Part shown: piece after piece, positions 17,696 to 25,433 of the stretch
How the letters are laid out: every line of letters begins with the position of its first letter
Numbering within the stretch: position 1 is the stretch's first letter
Source: Streptomyces hyaluromycini
GTDB lineage: Bacteria; Actinomycetota; Actinomycetes; Streptomycetales; Streptomycetaceae
NCBI RefSeq assembly: GCF_002217755.1
Contig: NZ_BCFL01000025.1
Coordinates: 117,356 to 181,355 of the forward strand
DNA: 64,000 nucleotides
Direction: 5' to 3'
Program-made: the position numbers and the translations under genes
Notes under the pieces: model-generated
What the model was told of the DNA's origin: nothing
The model's input: only the letters and a program-made list of their open reading frames with translations
Databases searched by the model: none

Positions 17696-18520
17696 ATGAT
17701 CTCCCCCGTCTCCGCCTCCTACGCCCGCCTCACCGAGGTCTGCCCGGACCTGGCGGTCACGGAGCTGGGGCCGGGCGACGCGGCACCCCGGGGCGGCGAC
17801 TGGGTCGGCGCCGCCGAGCTGGCGGCGGGCGGTCCCGGTCTGGACGCCTTCCTGGCCTGGGACGAGGACCAGATCCTGCGCGACGAGGGAAAGCCGGCCC
17901 GCCCCGACGTGGTCGCGACCTTCGGCCTGCACCGCTACGGCTGGGCCGCCTGCCTCCTGATCACCCTCCCCTGGTTCCTGGACCGCCGGGTCCCCCGCCT
18001 CCCCGCGACCGAGGTGTCGTACGACCGCAGGGCGGGCCGGATGGCCGTGCGCGTCGCCTCCTTCGCCTGCCTCTCGGGCGACCCGGCGGCGGCGCTGCCC
18101 GGCGCGGTCGTCGTGGCCGGCGAGGAGGCGCTGCGGGCCGAGGTGCGGGCGGCCGTCGCCGAGCACCTGGAACCGGTCCTCGGCGGCTTCGGGCCGCGGA
18201 TGCGGCGGCGCGGGCGCGCCCTGTGGGGCATGGCGACCGACGAGGTCGTCGAGGGGCTCTGGTACATCGCCGGACTGCTCGGGGACGAGGCGCGGGCCGT
18301 ACGCGAACTCGAACAGCTCCTCCCGGGCGCGACCAAGCCGTACGTGGGCTCGGCCGCCTTCCGGGTGCTGTCCGGCCCGTCCGGGGAGCCGCTGCCCACC
18401 CGGGACCGCGCGAGCTGCTGCATGTACTACACGCTGCGCCCCGAGGACACCTGCGCCACCTGCCCGCGGACCTGCGACGACGACCGGATCGCCAAACTCG
18501 CGGCGGCCACGGCGGCCTGA
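17696..18520 (+). CDS. FhuF-like (2Fe-2S) ferric siderophore reductase
   Basis: Protein of 274 residues whose C-terminus carries the FhuF-type [2Fe-2S] ligand set, CC-x10-CxxC (ASCCMYYTL then TCATCPRTC). FhuF-like proteins reduce siderophore-bound Fe(III) in the cytoplasm or at the membrane face to release iron. The iron box upstream supports this role. ATG 17696 has only a weak GGCGG upstream. No siderophore genes adjoin it, so it probably serves siderophores made or imported elsewhere. Confidence 0.85.
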   Translation: MISPVSASYARLTEVCPDLAVTELGPGDAAPRGGDWVGAAELAAGGPGLDAFLAWDEDQILRDEGKPARPDVVATFGLHRYGWAACLLITLPWFLDRRVPRLPATEVSYDRRAGRMAVRVASFACLSGDPAAALPGAVVVAGEEALRAEVRAAVAEHLEPVLGGFGPRMRRRGRALWGMATDEVVEGLWYIAGLLGDEARAVRELEQLLPGATKPYVGSAAFRVLSGPSGEPLPTRDRASCCMYYTLRPEDTCATCPRTCDDDRIAKLAAATAA

Positions 18521-18848
18521 GCCGCCCTCAGCCCGTCCGCGGCACCCGCCCCGGCACACGGCACCCTTCGGCATCCACTAAGATCACCGGTGGCAGGGGC
18601 GCCGCTGCGGGGACAGGGAATTCACAACTTCCTCACTTGCCGCAGGAACTTTCCGAGGAACCACCCGTATGGGTAGTCTTACTCGAACTCAGCTCCCGCC
18701 CCTCACGCGGCAGTTCGAGCAGAATGCCGCCCTGGGGCATCCCCTTGCGCTTCCTTGGCGGCCTCTTGCCCCGAAACCCCCTGAGGGCCAGTGGGGTTGG
18801 GCCACTATGGCGGGCGATACGCCCTATCCCAATGCAAGGGACCCCTAG
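18521..18848. other. Upstream region of the DUF2637 gene with a 59-codon frame
   Basis: This 328-base gap is less G+C-rich than its surroundings. A frame from ATG 18669 runs 59 codons and stops at TAG 18846-18848, directly abutting the next ATG at 18849. Its third-position G+C is only about 63% and it has no good ribosome binding site, so I treat it as a possible leader frame and not as an established gene. Confidence 0.3.
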
Positions 18849-19883
18849 ATGAGACTGACCGACATATCGCTGAACTGGCTGCTTCCCGGCGCCGTACTGC
18901 TCCTGGGCATGCTGGTCGCGGTGGCGGTGCTTGCGCGCTCCAAGCGGTCCGGCGGGGAGCACGCGAAGGACGACTCGTGGGAGCGCAGCGAGGAGCGCCG
19001 TCGGCGCAAGGAAGCCGTGTACGGCACCGTTTCCTACGCGCTCCTGTTCGCCTCCGCGTCGGTCGCGGCGGCCCTCTCGTTCCGCGGGCTGGTCGGCTTC
19101 GGCCAGCAGAACCTCGGCCTCTCCGACGGCTGGGAGTACCTCGTGCCGTTCGGTCTGGACGGCGCGGCGATGTTCTCCTCCGTCCTCGCGGTGCGCGAGG
19201 CGAGCCACGGTGACGCGGCCCTCGGCTCCCGCATACTCGTGTGGACGTTCGCGGGCGCCGCGGCCTGGTTCAACTGGGTGCACGCGCCCAGGGGCGTCGA
19301 CCACGCGGGCGCTCCCCAGTTCTTCGCCGGCATGTCGCTGTCCGCGGCCGTCCTCTTCGACCGCGCGCTGAAGCAGACCCGCAAGGCCGCCCTGCGTGAG
19401 CAGGGTCTGGTGCCGCGCCCGCTGCCGCAGATCCGTATCGTCCGCTGGCTGCGTGCCCCCCGCGAGACCTACAAGGCCTGGTCGCTGATGCTCCTTGAGG
19501 GCGTGCGCAGCCTGGACGAGGCGGTCGACGAGGTGCGCGAGGACAAGCGGCAGAAGGAGACGAACCGGCTGCGCCGCCGCGAGCAGGACCGTCTGGAGCG
19601 GGCCCAGCTCAAGGCCATAAGCCGGGGCCACCGCGGCTTCGTCGGACGCGGCCGGCAGGACGAGGTGCAGCACCAGGTGGAGCGCGCCTCCCAGCCCACT
19701 GCGGAGCCTGCCATATCGGCGCCGGAGCAGCTGCCCGTACGCCAGCGGCCCTCCCTTCAGCCCGTCCGCAAAGGGTCTGACCCGATCACGGTCGACCTGA
19801 CCGCGGAGGACGACACAATGGCGCTGCCGCGCCTCGACTCCCTGGAGCGCAAGCTCAAGGACCTTGAGCAGCAGTTCGGCTGA
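18849..19883 (+). CDS. DUF2637 (SpdB-like) membrane protein
   Basis: Protein of 344 residues. After an N-terminal helix (about 8-28) and a charged loop come three further membrane helices (about 58-82, 95-118, 125-160) of the DUF2637 family, related to SpdB plasmid-spread proteins but here chromosomal. The C-terminal half is a highly charged coiled coil (KRQKETNRLRRREQDRLERA), then a low-complexity tail ending LDSLERKLKDLEQQFG. The role is unknown; a place in septation or cell architecture would be speculative. A strong terminator follows. Confidence 0.8.
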   Translation: MRLTDISLNWLLPGAVLLLGMLVAVAVLARSKRSGGEHAKDDSWERSEERRRRKEAVYGTVSYALLFASASVAAALSFRGLVGFGQQNLGLSDGWEYLVPFGLDGAAMFSSVLAVREASHGDAALGSRILVWTFAGAAAWFNWVHAPRGVDHAGAPQFFAGMSLSAAVLFDRALKQTRKAALREQGLVPRPLPQIRIVRWLRAPRETYKAWSLMLLEGVRSLDEAVDEVREDKRQKETNRLRRREQDRLERAQLKAISRGHRGFVGRGRQDEVQHQVERASQPTAEPAISAPEQLPVRQRPSLQPVRKGSDPITVDLTAEDDTMALPRLDSLERKLKDLEQQFG

Positions 19884-19906
19884 TCACCTGCTGCCGTACG
19901 GCACCT

Positions 19907-19947
19907 CGGGACGGGGGCGTGACCTTGAAGGTCACGCCCCCGTCCCG
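19907..19947. terminator. Strong bidirectional terminator
   Basis: A perfect stem of 18-20 bp: 19907-19926 pairs with 19928-19947 (CGGGACGGGGGCGTGACCTT and its complement). It lies between the convergent DUF2637 and HATPase genes and should stop transcription from both. Confidence 0.85.
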
Positions 19948-19979
19948 TTGGTCCCGTCGGGTATACGGCCCCGGCCCCG

Positions 19980-20459
19980 CTAGGCGGCCTCCGCGTCCAG
20001 TTCGAACCACACCGACTTCCCGACCTCGTGCGCCTGGACACCCCACGCGTCCGCGAGGGAGTCGACCAGCACCAGGCCCCGGCCGTGTGTGCCGTCGCCG
20101 GTGCCCGGGGTGCACACCCGCGGCCTGCGGGCCACGAAGTCCCGTACTTCCACGCGTAGTTGGCTCGGTTCCACGACCGCCGTCAGCACCGCCTCGCGGT
20201 CGGTGTGGACGAGCGCGTTGGTGACGAGTTCGCTGGTGAGCAGTTCCGCTATCTCGGAGCGGCCGGGACGCCCCCAGTGCCGCAGCAGTTCCCGCAGTTC
20301 CCTGCGTGCCTCGGGCACCGCCCGCAGGTCCGACCGCCCCAGCCGGCGCCTGAGCTGCGAGGGGTGCCCCCGCTCCGTCGTGTCGGTCTCTTCCCCCGCC
20401 GTCTGCGCCGAGGAGGCCCCGATGGCCACGGGACCGCCCCCTCGTGCCTGACTGTTCAT
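19980..20459 (-). CDS. HATPase (RsbW-like) ATP-binding regulatory protein
   Basis: Protein of 159 residues with the histidine-kinase-like ATPase fold of anti-sigma factors. It shows an N-box (ELLTSELVTNALVHT) and a G-box (GTHGRGLVLVDSLADAWGV). These proteins bind ATP and either phosphorylate an anti-anti-sigma factor or sequester a sigma factor; Streptomyces has dozens and the partner here is unknown. ATG 20459 is preferred; GTG 20474 is an alternative. No sigma gene lies beside it. Confidence 0.85.
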   Translation of the reverse strand: MNSQARGGGPVAIGASSAQTAGEETDTTERGHPSQLRRRLGRSDLRAVPEARRELRELLRHWGRPGRSEIAELLTSELVTNALVHTDREAVLTAVVEPSQLRVEVRDFVARRPRVCTPGTGDGTHGRGLVLVDSLADAWGVQAHEVGKSVWFELDAEAA

Positions 20460-20735
20460 GACCCCCGCCCGCACGCTGTTGCCGGATCCCCTCCTGATCG
20501 AACACGTTCACGGGATCCATGCCCGCTCGGGCACGGGCCAGTCATGTCACGTCGATGACGACCGGGTGTTCGGCCAAGTCCCGGGTCCGCTCCGGCCCGT
20601 ACGTCACCGCCCGGACCGTCCCGTACGCGCCAAGGGTGCAGCGGACCCGGCGTGATTCAGCCCCGCACACAACCCCCCGAGCTGTTTCACGCGGTCCGCG
20701 GCACCGGCGAACCTGGCCGAAAGCCGACCTTCCGG

Positions 20736-21197
20736 CTACTTGCCCCCGAGGCCGGTGGTGCCGATGTGAATGATCTTGTGGGTGGAGCGGGTCATGTCGA
20801 CGACCAGCTTCGTGGTGGTGTTGCGGCTCCAGGTGAGGGTGACGACGGCCTCCGTGTACTTGGCCGTGCCCTTGTCCGTGACCTTCCACTTGAGCGGGGT
20901 GTTCTGGGCCCGCAGCACCCCGTCCGCGTGCTCCCGGTCCTCCCAGGCCGCCAGCTTCTTCAGGTAGGTCGGGTCGATGTAGTAGGCGCGCAGCGCGGTG
21001 GACAGGTTCCCGCTGCCGTCCGGGTCGCTCTCGGCGTCGATGTAGGCGCCGTAGAAGTCGGCGATGCGGGTGATGTTGTCGGCCGGGTTGCCGGCGACGC
21101 TGCGCGGAGCGCCGGCCGAGGCCTGGGCGGTGACGCCGAGCCCGAGGGCCACGGCGAGGACGCCGGCGGTGAGGACGGCGCGGGTCTTGCTGCTCAT
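20736..21197 (-). CDS. Small secreted protein of unknown function
   Basis: Protein of 153 residues with a clear Sec signal peptide (TRAVLTAGVLAVALGLGVTA, then AQASA). The mature part is about 120 residues, mixed alpha/beta, rich in Thr and Lys near the end (TEAVVTLTWSRNTTTKLVVD), without Cys. I do not recognise the family. It shares orientation with the secreted-protein gene upstream and is separated from it by a 15-bp tandem repeat. Confidence 0.75.
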   Translation of the reverse strand: MSSKTRAVLTAGVLAVALGLGVTAQASAGAPRSVAGNPADNITRIADFYGAYIDAESDPDGSGNLSTALRAYYIDPTYLKKLAAWEDREHADGVLRAQNTPLKWKVTDKGTAKYTEAVVTLTWSRNTTTKLVVDMTRSTHKIIHIGTTGLGGK

Positions 21198-21222
21198 GTC
21201 TGATTCCCCGTTTTCCGAGTCT

Positions 21223-21297
21223 TGTGTCTTGCTGTCCTGTGTCTTGCTGTCCTGTGTCTTGCTGTCCTGTGTCTTGCTGTCCTGTGTCTTGCTGTCC
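21223..21297. repeat. Five perfect tandem copies of a 15-bp unit
   Basis: TGTGTCTTGCTGTCC is repeated five times without change between two secreted-protein genes. Because the unit is a multiple of three it never creates a frame limit, but no gene uses it. On the minus strand it lies just 5' of the ribosome binding site of the 20736-21197 gene. Confidence 0.9.
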
Positions 21298-21357
21298 TGT
21301 GTCAGGGGCCGCCCTCCCCTCCCCCGAGGGAGAGGGCGGCCCCGGTCCTCGCGTGGG

Positions 21358-21978
21358 TCAGTGGAGCTTGTTCACGGCCGTGGTGGTGGTCTTCTTGAAG
21401 GCCTTCACGGGCGCGTCCGCGAAGTCGCCCAGCTGCCCCCAGTCCACGACGGTGACGGTGCGGCCCTCCCGGCCGATGGAGACGAGCCGGATGTCACTGG
21501 CGCCCCAGGACGTCACGGTGTGCAGGGCGTAGACATGGGCGCCGTCCCCCACCGGCAGGGTGCCGTGGTCCTGGAACGTGGCCTGCGTCGCCGGATCGTC
21601 CATCTCGATCCGGTCCGCGCAGGACACGATGTCCTCGTCGAGCTTCGCGAACCGGCCCTTCGCCACCCTGACGCTGGGCAGCTCGGCACTGATCTGACGG
21701 GCACTCGTGTCGAGATCGGTCCGGAACTCCCGGTACCAGGAGTCCTGGCCGCCGCCGAGCGCGACGCCCACGCAGGTGTCCTGCCTGACCTCGTCCGGTA
21801 TGCCTGCGGTGACTTTGCCGGCCGTCCAGGACGAGCCGGCCCGCGGTGGCAGGTCGGCCGCGGTGAGGAAGCCGGGCGCCTTGGGTGCGGCCGCCGCGGG
21901 AGCGGCGAGCGCGGTGCCGGCGACGAGTGCGGCGCCGGCGAGTGCGGTGAGCGCGCCTGCTCGGGTGCGCTTGGGCAT
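21358..21978 (-). CDS. Secreted protein, PknH-sensor-like
   Basis: Protein of 206 residues. It begins with a signal peptide (residues 1-30, AGAALVAGTALAAPAAAA), then a globular domain with two Cys (DTCVGVALGG and IVSCADRIEM) that may form a disulfide. The end is rich in Lys/Thr. The pattern resembles extracytoplasmic sensor domains of the PknH type, as found in many actinobacterial secreted proteins, but this is a weak assignment. ATG 21978 has GGGGGAT upstream. Divergent from the membrane-spanning XRE regulator, to which it may relate. Confidence 0.7.
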   Translation of the reverse strand: MPKRTRAGALTALAGAALVAGTALAAPAAAAPKAPGFLTAADLPPRAGSSWTAGKVTAGIPDEVRQDTCVGVALGGGQDSWYREFRTDLDTSARQISAELPSVRVAKGRFAKLDEDIVSCADRIEMDDPATQATFQDHGTLPVGDGAHVYALHTVTSWGASDIRLVSIGREGRTVTVVDWGQLGDFADAPVKAFKKTTTTAVNKLH

Positions 21979-22156
21979 GACTGATCCCCCGTGAGTTCGG
22001 TGCATGGGTGCGGGATGCCGCCGACGGCGCCGGTTGGTCGGTCCGGCCCTGGTCGGTGCGACACCAAAAGCATCGGCCGTCGCCTCGCCGGACGGCAACG
22101 GCCACCGGCCGTTTCGCCGGCCTGGAACCATCCCAGCCCTTCTGACGTGCAGGTAT

Positions 22157-23611
22157 ATGAGTGCCTGGGATACGGACGAGCGGGGGAAGGTGCCCGTGCG
22201 CGACGACGTCGAGGAGTTCGCGGCGCTGCTGCGGCAGTTGAAGGACCGTACGGACCGGAGTTACGGCTCCCTGGCCCGTCGCCTGAACATGAACACCTCC
22301 ACCCTGCATCGTTACTGCGCGGGCGAGGCGGTGCCGCTGGACTTCGCTCCGGTGGAACGCCTGGCCGCGTTCTGCGGGGCGGCACCGCAGGAACGGCTCG
22401 ATCTCCACGAGCGCTGGCTGCGCGCGGTGGCAGCACGCCAGCGACCGCGCGCCACGGAGAACGCGGGGCTCACGGAGACCTCCGGACCTACAGAGACCTC
22501 CGGACTCACGGAGACCTCCGGACTCACAGAGGACCCCGGACCCACGGAGACCTCCGGACTCACAAAGGACCCCGGACCCACGGAGGACTCCGAACCCCCA
22601 ACGGCCTCCGTACCCGCGGAGACGGCGCCGCAGATCCCGCGAGCCGTCGGCGCGGAACCGTTGACAGGATCGGCCCCCGTCGCCCGCCCCTGGTACCGGC
22701 GGCGGCACACGCTGGTCACGTCGGCGGTGGTCACCGCCCTGCTGGCGACGCTGGGCACCCTGGCCGCCCTCCCTGACGACCGGCCGGCCGGTGGCAGCGC
22801 GGCCCGGGGCACCGGCTCCTCCGCCACGACCGCCGCCGGCGACGCCGAGCGCCACGGCACCGGCGCCACCGGTCCGGCGCCGAACCCCACCTCGGCCACC
22901 CCGTCGCCCTCGGCCTCGTCGGACGGCTCCAAGACCTCCTCCCCCGCCGGCCGGAGCACGCCCGGCACCCCGGCCCCCACCGGCGTCCCCCTCACCTGGA
23001 CGGCCGACTCGCAGCTCTGGGAACTGGGCTGCGACCACGACTACGTCATCGACAAGCAGCCGGCCCAGGTCCCGCCGCCGCCCGCCCCGCAGGACGCCGG
23101 CACCTGGGCGGCCACCCAGAGCGCGGTGCACGGCGGCAACACGATCGTGGACGTCTCCGTGCAGGGCCGTTCGTCCACCGCCGTCGTCCTGGAGGCCCTG
23201 CGGGTGCGCGTCGTCGGCCGTACGGCTCCCGCGCCCGGCATCGCCTACTCCATGGCCGACGGCTGCGGCGGCGGGCTCACCCCGCGCTACTTCGACGTGA
23301 ACCTGGACAAGGACCGCCCCATCGCCCGCCCGGTGGCCGGTGAGGGCCCCGACGGGAAGACCGTCTCGACCATGCACCTGCCCTACCGGGTCTCCGCCAC
23401 GGACCCCGAGGTGCTGCGCGTCAAGACGAGCACCGTCGGCTGCGACTGCCGCTGGTACCTCGAACTCGACTGGTCGTCACAGGGCCGCAGCGGCACGGTC
23501 CGGATCGACGACCACGGCCGGCCGTTCCGCACCAGCTCCATCAAGGGCCTGCCGCACTACTGGTACGGCTTCGTGGACGGCGTCCGCCAGTGGGTGCCGA
23601 CCACCGGCTGA
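22157..23611 (+). CDS. XRE-type DNA-binding protein with transmembrane segment and exported domain
   Basis: Protein of 484 residues. An N-terminal helix-turn-helix (RSYGSLARRLNMNTSTLHRY) is followed by a low-complexity Thr/Glu/Pro linker built from short repeats (about 104-147). A single membrane helix follows (TLVTSAVVTALLATLGTLAAL), then a Ser/Thr/Pro stalk and an extracytoplasmic domain with Cys pairs (ELGCDHDY, DGCGGG, TVGCDCRW). It looks like a one-component sensor that binds DNA inside and a signal outside. A GTG at 22196 has a better GGGGGAAGG site 5 bases upstream, so the true start could be 13 codons later. Its stop is one base from the convergent poxB stop. Confidence 0.78.
   Translation: MSAWDTDERGKVPVRDDVEEFAALLRQLKDRTDRSYGSLARRLNMNTSTLHRYCAGEAVPLDFAPVERLAAFCGAAPQERLDLHERWLRAVAARQRPRATENAGLTETSGPTETSGLTETSGLTEDPGPTETSGLTKDPGPTEDSEPPTASVPAETAPQIPRAVGAEPLTGSAPVARPWYRRRHTLVTSAVVTALLATLGTLAALPDDRPAGGSAARGTGSSATTAAGDAERHGTGATGPAPNPTSATPSPSASSDGSKTSSPAGRSTPGTPAPTGVPLTWTADSQLWELGCDHDYVIDKQPAQVPPPPAPQDAGTWAATQSAVHGGNTIVDVSVQGRSSTAVVLEALRVRVVGRTAPAPGIAYSMADGCGGGLTPRYFDVNLDKDRPIARPVAGEGPDGKTVSTMHLPYRVSATDPEVLRVKTSTVGCDCRWYLELDWSSQGRSGTVRIDDHGRPFRTSSIKGLPHYWYGFVDGVRQWVPTTG
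22465..22600. repeat. Degenerate tandem repeats encoding the regulator linker
   Basis: About eight imperfect copies of an ACGGAGACCTCCGGACTC-like unit encode the TETSGL/TEDPGP repeats of the XRE protein. Length variation among strains is likely. Confidence 0.8.
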
Positions 23612-23612
23612 C

Positions 23613-25355
23613 TCACGGCCGCGGCACGTTGCGCAGGTTGGAGCGGGCCATCTGGACCATCCGGCCCACGCCGCCGTCGAGGACCATCTTGGACGCGGAG
23701 AGCGCGAAGCCGGTGACCATCTGGGCCTTGATCTTCGGCGGGATGGAGAGCGCGTTGGGGTCGGTGACCACGTCGACCAGGGCCGGGCCCTTGTGGGTGA
23801 AGGCGTCCTTGAGCGCACCGGCGAGCTGCCTGGGCTTCTCGACCCGCATGCCGTAGGCGCCGCAGGCCCGGGCGACGGCGGCGAAGTCGGGGTTGGTGTT
23901 GGCGGTGCCGTACGCGGGCAGGCCCGCGACCAGCATCTCCAGTTCGACCATGCTGAGCACGGAGTTGTTGAAGAGAACGACCTTCACCGGCAGGTCGTAC
24001 TGGACGAGGGTGAGGAAGTCGCCCATGAGCATGGCGAATCCGCCGTCCCCGGACATCGACACGACCTGCCGCCGCCGGTCGGTGAACTGGGCGCCGATCG
24101 CCATCGGCAGCGCGTTGGCCATCGAGCCGTGCGAGAAGGAACCGATGACCCGGCGGCGGCCGTTGGGCGAGATGTAGCGGGCCGCCCACACGTTGCACAT
24201 GCCGGTGTCGACGGTGAACACCGCGTCGTCGGCGGCGAGTTCGTCGAGGACCGAGGCCACGTACTCCGGATGGATCGGTACGTGCTTCTCGACCTTCCTC
24301 GTGTACGCCTTCACCACCCCCTCCAGCGCGTCCGCGTGCTTCTTGAGCATCCGGTCGAGGAACCGCCGGTTCTCCTTGGCCCGCACCCGCGGCACCAGAC
24401 AGCGCAGCGTCTCGCGCACGTCGCCCCACACCGCGAGGTCGAGGCGGGAGCGGCGGCCCAGCACCTCGGGGCGGACGTCGACCTGCACGATCTGCACGTC
24501 GTCGGGGAGGAAGGCGTTGTACGGGAAGTCGGTGCCGAGCAGGATCAGCAGGTCGCACTCGTGGGTGGCCTCGTAGGCGGCGCCGTAGCCGAGCAGCCCG
24601 CTCATGCCGACGTCGTACGGGTTGTCGTACTGGATCCACTCCTTGCCGCGCAGGGCGTGGCCCACCGGGGACTTGATCTTCTCGGCCAGCTCCATGACCT
24701 CCGCGTGGGCGCCCGCCGTGCCGCTGCCGCAGAACAGGGTCACCTTGTCCGCCGCGTCGATCATCGCGACCAGCTTGTCGAGTTCGGCGTCGCCGGGGCG
24801 GACGGTGGGCCGGGAGGTGACGATGGCCGCCGAGGCGGACTGCTCCGGGGCGGGCTGGTCGGCGATGTCACCGGGCAGGCTCACCACGCTCACTCCGCTG
24901 CGGCCGACCGCGTGCTGGATGGCGGTCTGGAGCAGCCGGGGCATCTGCTGCGGGTTGGAGATCAGCTCGCTGTAGTGGCTGCACTCCTGGAAGAGCCGGT
25001 CGGGGTGGGTCTCCTGGAAGTAGCCGAGGCCGATCTCGCTGGAGGGGATGTGCGAGGCGAGGGCGAGGACCGGGGCCATCGAGCGGTGGGCGTCGTAGAG
25101 GCCGTTGATGAGGTGCAGGTTGCCCGGGCCGCAGGAGCCGGCGCAGGCCGCCAGCGTGCCGGTGATCTGGGCCTCGGCGCCGGCCGCGAAGGCGGCGGTC
25201 TCCTCGTGGCGGACGTGGATCCAGTCGATGGCGGAGTTGCGGCGTACGGCGTCCACGACCGGGTTGAGGCTGTCGCCGACGACGCCGTAGAGGCGGCGCA
25301 CCCCGGCGCGGACGAGGATGTCGACGAACTGTTCGGCGACGTTCTGCTTGGCCAT
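23613..25355 (-). CDS. poxB: Pyruvate oxidase / pyruvate dehydrogenase (quinone) type ThDP enzyme
   Basis: Thiamine-diphosphate enzyme of 580 residues, organised as N-terminal PYR domain (HVRHEETAAFAAGAEAQ with the catalytic Glu), central FAD-type domain and C-terminal PP domain. The last has the ThDP motif MSGDGGFAMLMGDFLTLVQYDLPVKVVLFNN (given here only as a region, about 425-455). It should oxidise pyruvate to acetate and CO2, reducing a membrane quinone. Sequence alone does not exclude related ThDP oxidases. ATG 25355; ribosome binding site weak. Confidence 0.88.
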   Translation of the reverse strand: MAKQNVAEQFVDILVRAGVRRLYGVVGDSLNPVVDAVRRNSAIDWIHVRHEETAAFAAGAEAQITGTLAACAGSCGPGNLHLINGLYDAHRSMAPVLALASHIPSSEIGLGYFQETHPDRLFQECSHYSELISNPQQMPRLLQTAIQHAVGRSGVSVVSLPGDIADQPAPEQSASAAIVTSRPTVRPGDAELDKLVAMIDAADKVTLFCGSGTAGAHAEVMELAEKIKSPVGHALRGKEWIQYDNPYDVGMSGLLGYGAAYEATHECDLLILLGTDFPYNAFLPDDVQIVQVDVRPEVLGRRSRLDLAVWGDVRETLRCLVPRVRAKENRRFLDRMLKKHADALEGVVKAYTRKVEKHVPIHPEYVASVLDELAADDAVFTVDTGMCNVWAARYISPNGRRRVIGSFSHGSMANALPMAIGAQFTDRRRQVVSMSGDGGFAMLMGDFLTLVQYDLPVKVVLFNNSVLSMVELEMLVAGLPAYGTANTNPDFAAVARACGAYGMRVEKPRQLAGALKDAFTHKGPALVDVVTDPNALSIPPKIKAQMVTGFALSASKMVLDGGVGRMVQMARSNLRNVPRP

Positions 25356-25433
25356 GGCGGTCGGGCACCCTTCGGCTCCGCGGATCTCCGGCTCCCCCCG
25401 CAATGCCCTTCCATGTATCCACAGAGGTCGCGT

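Noticed and set aside
20460..20735. Possible gene in the gap between the HATPase and secreted-protein genes
   Set aside because: Several open frames exist on both strands, but none has a ribosome binding site, codon bias and a recognisable product together. It is probably promoter DNA.
21223..21297. Possible CRISPR array
   Set aside because: The units are contiguous 15-mers without spacers and no cas gene is present.
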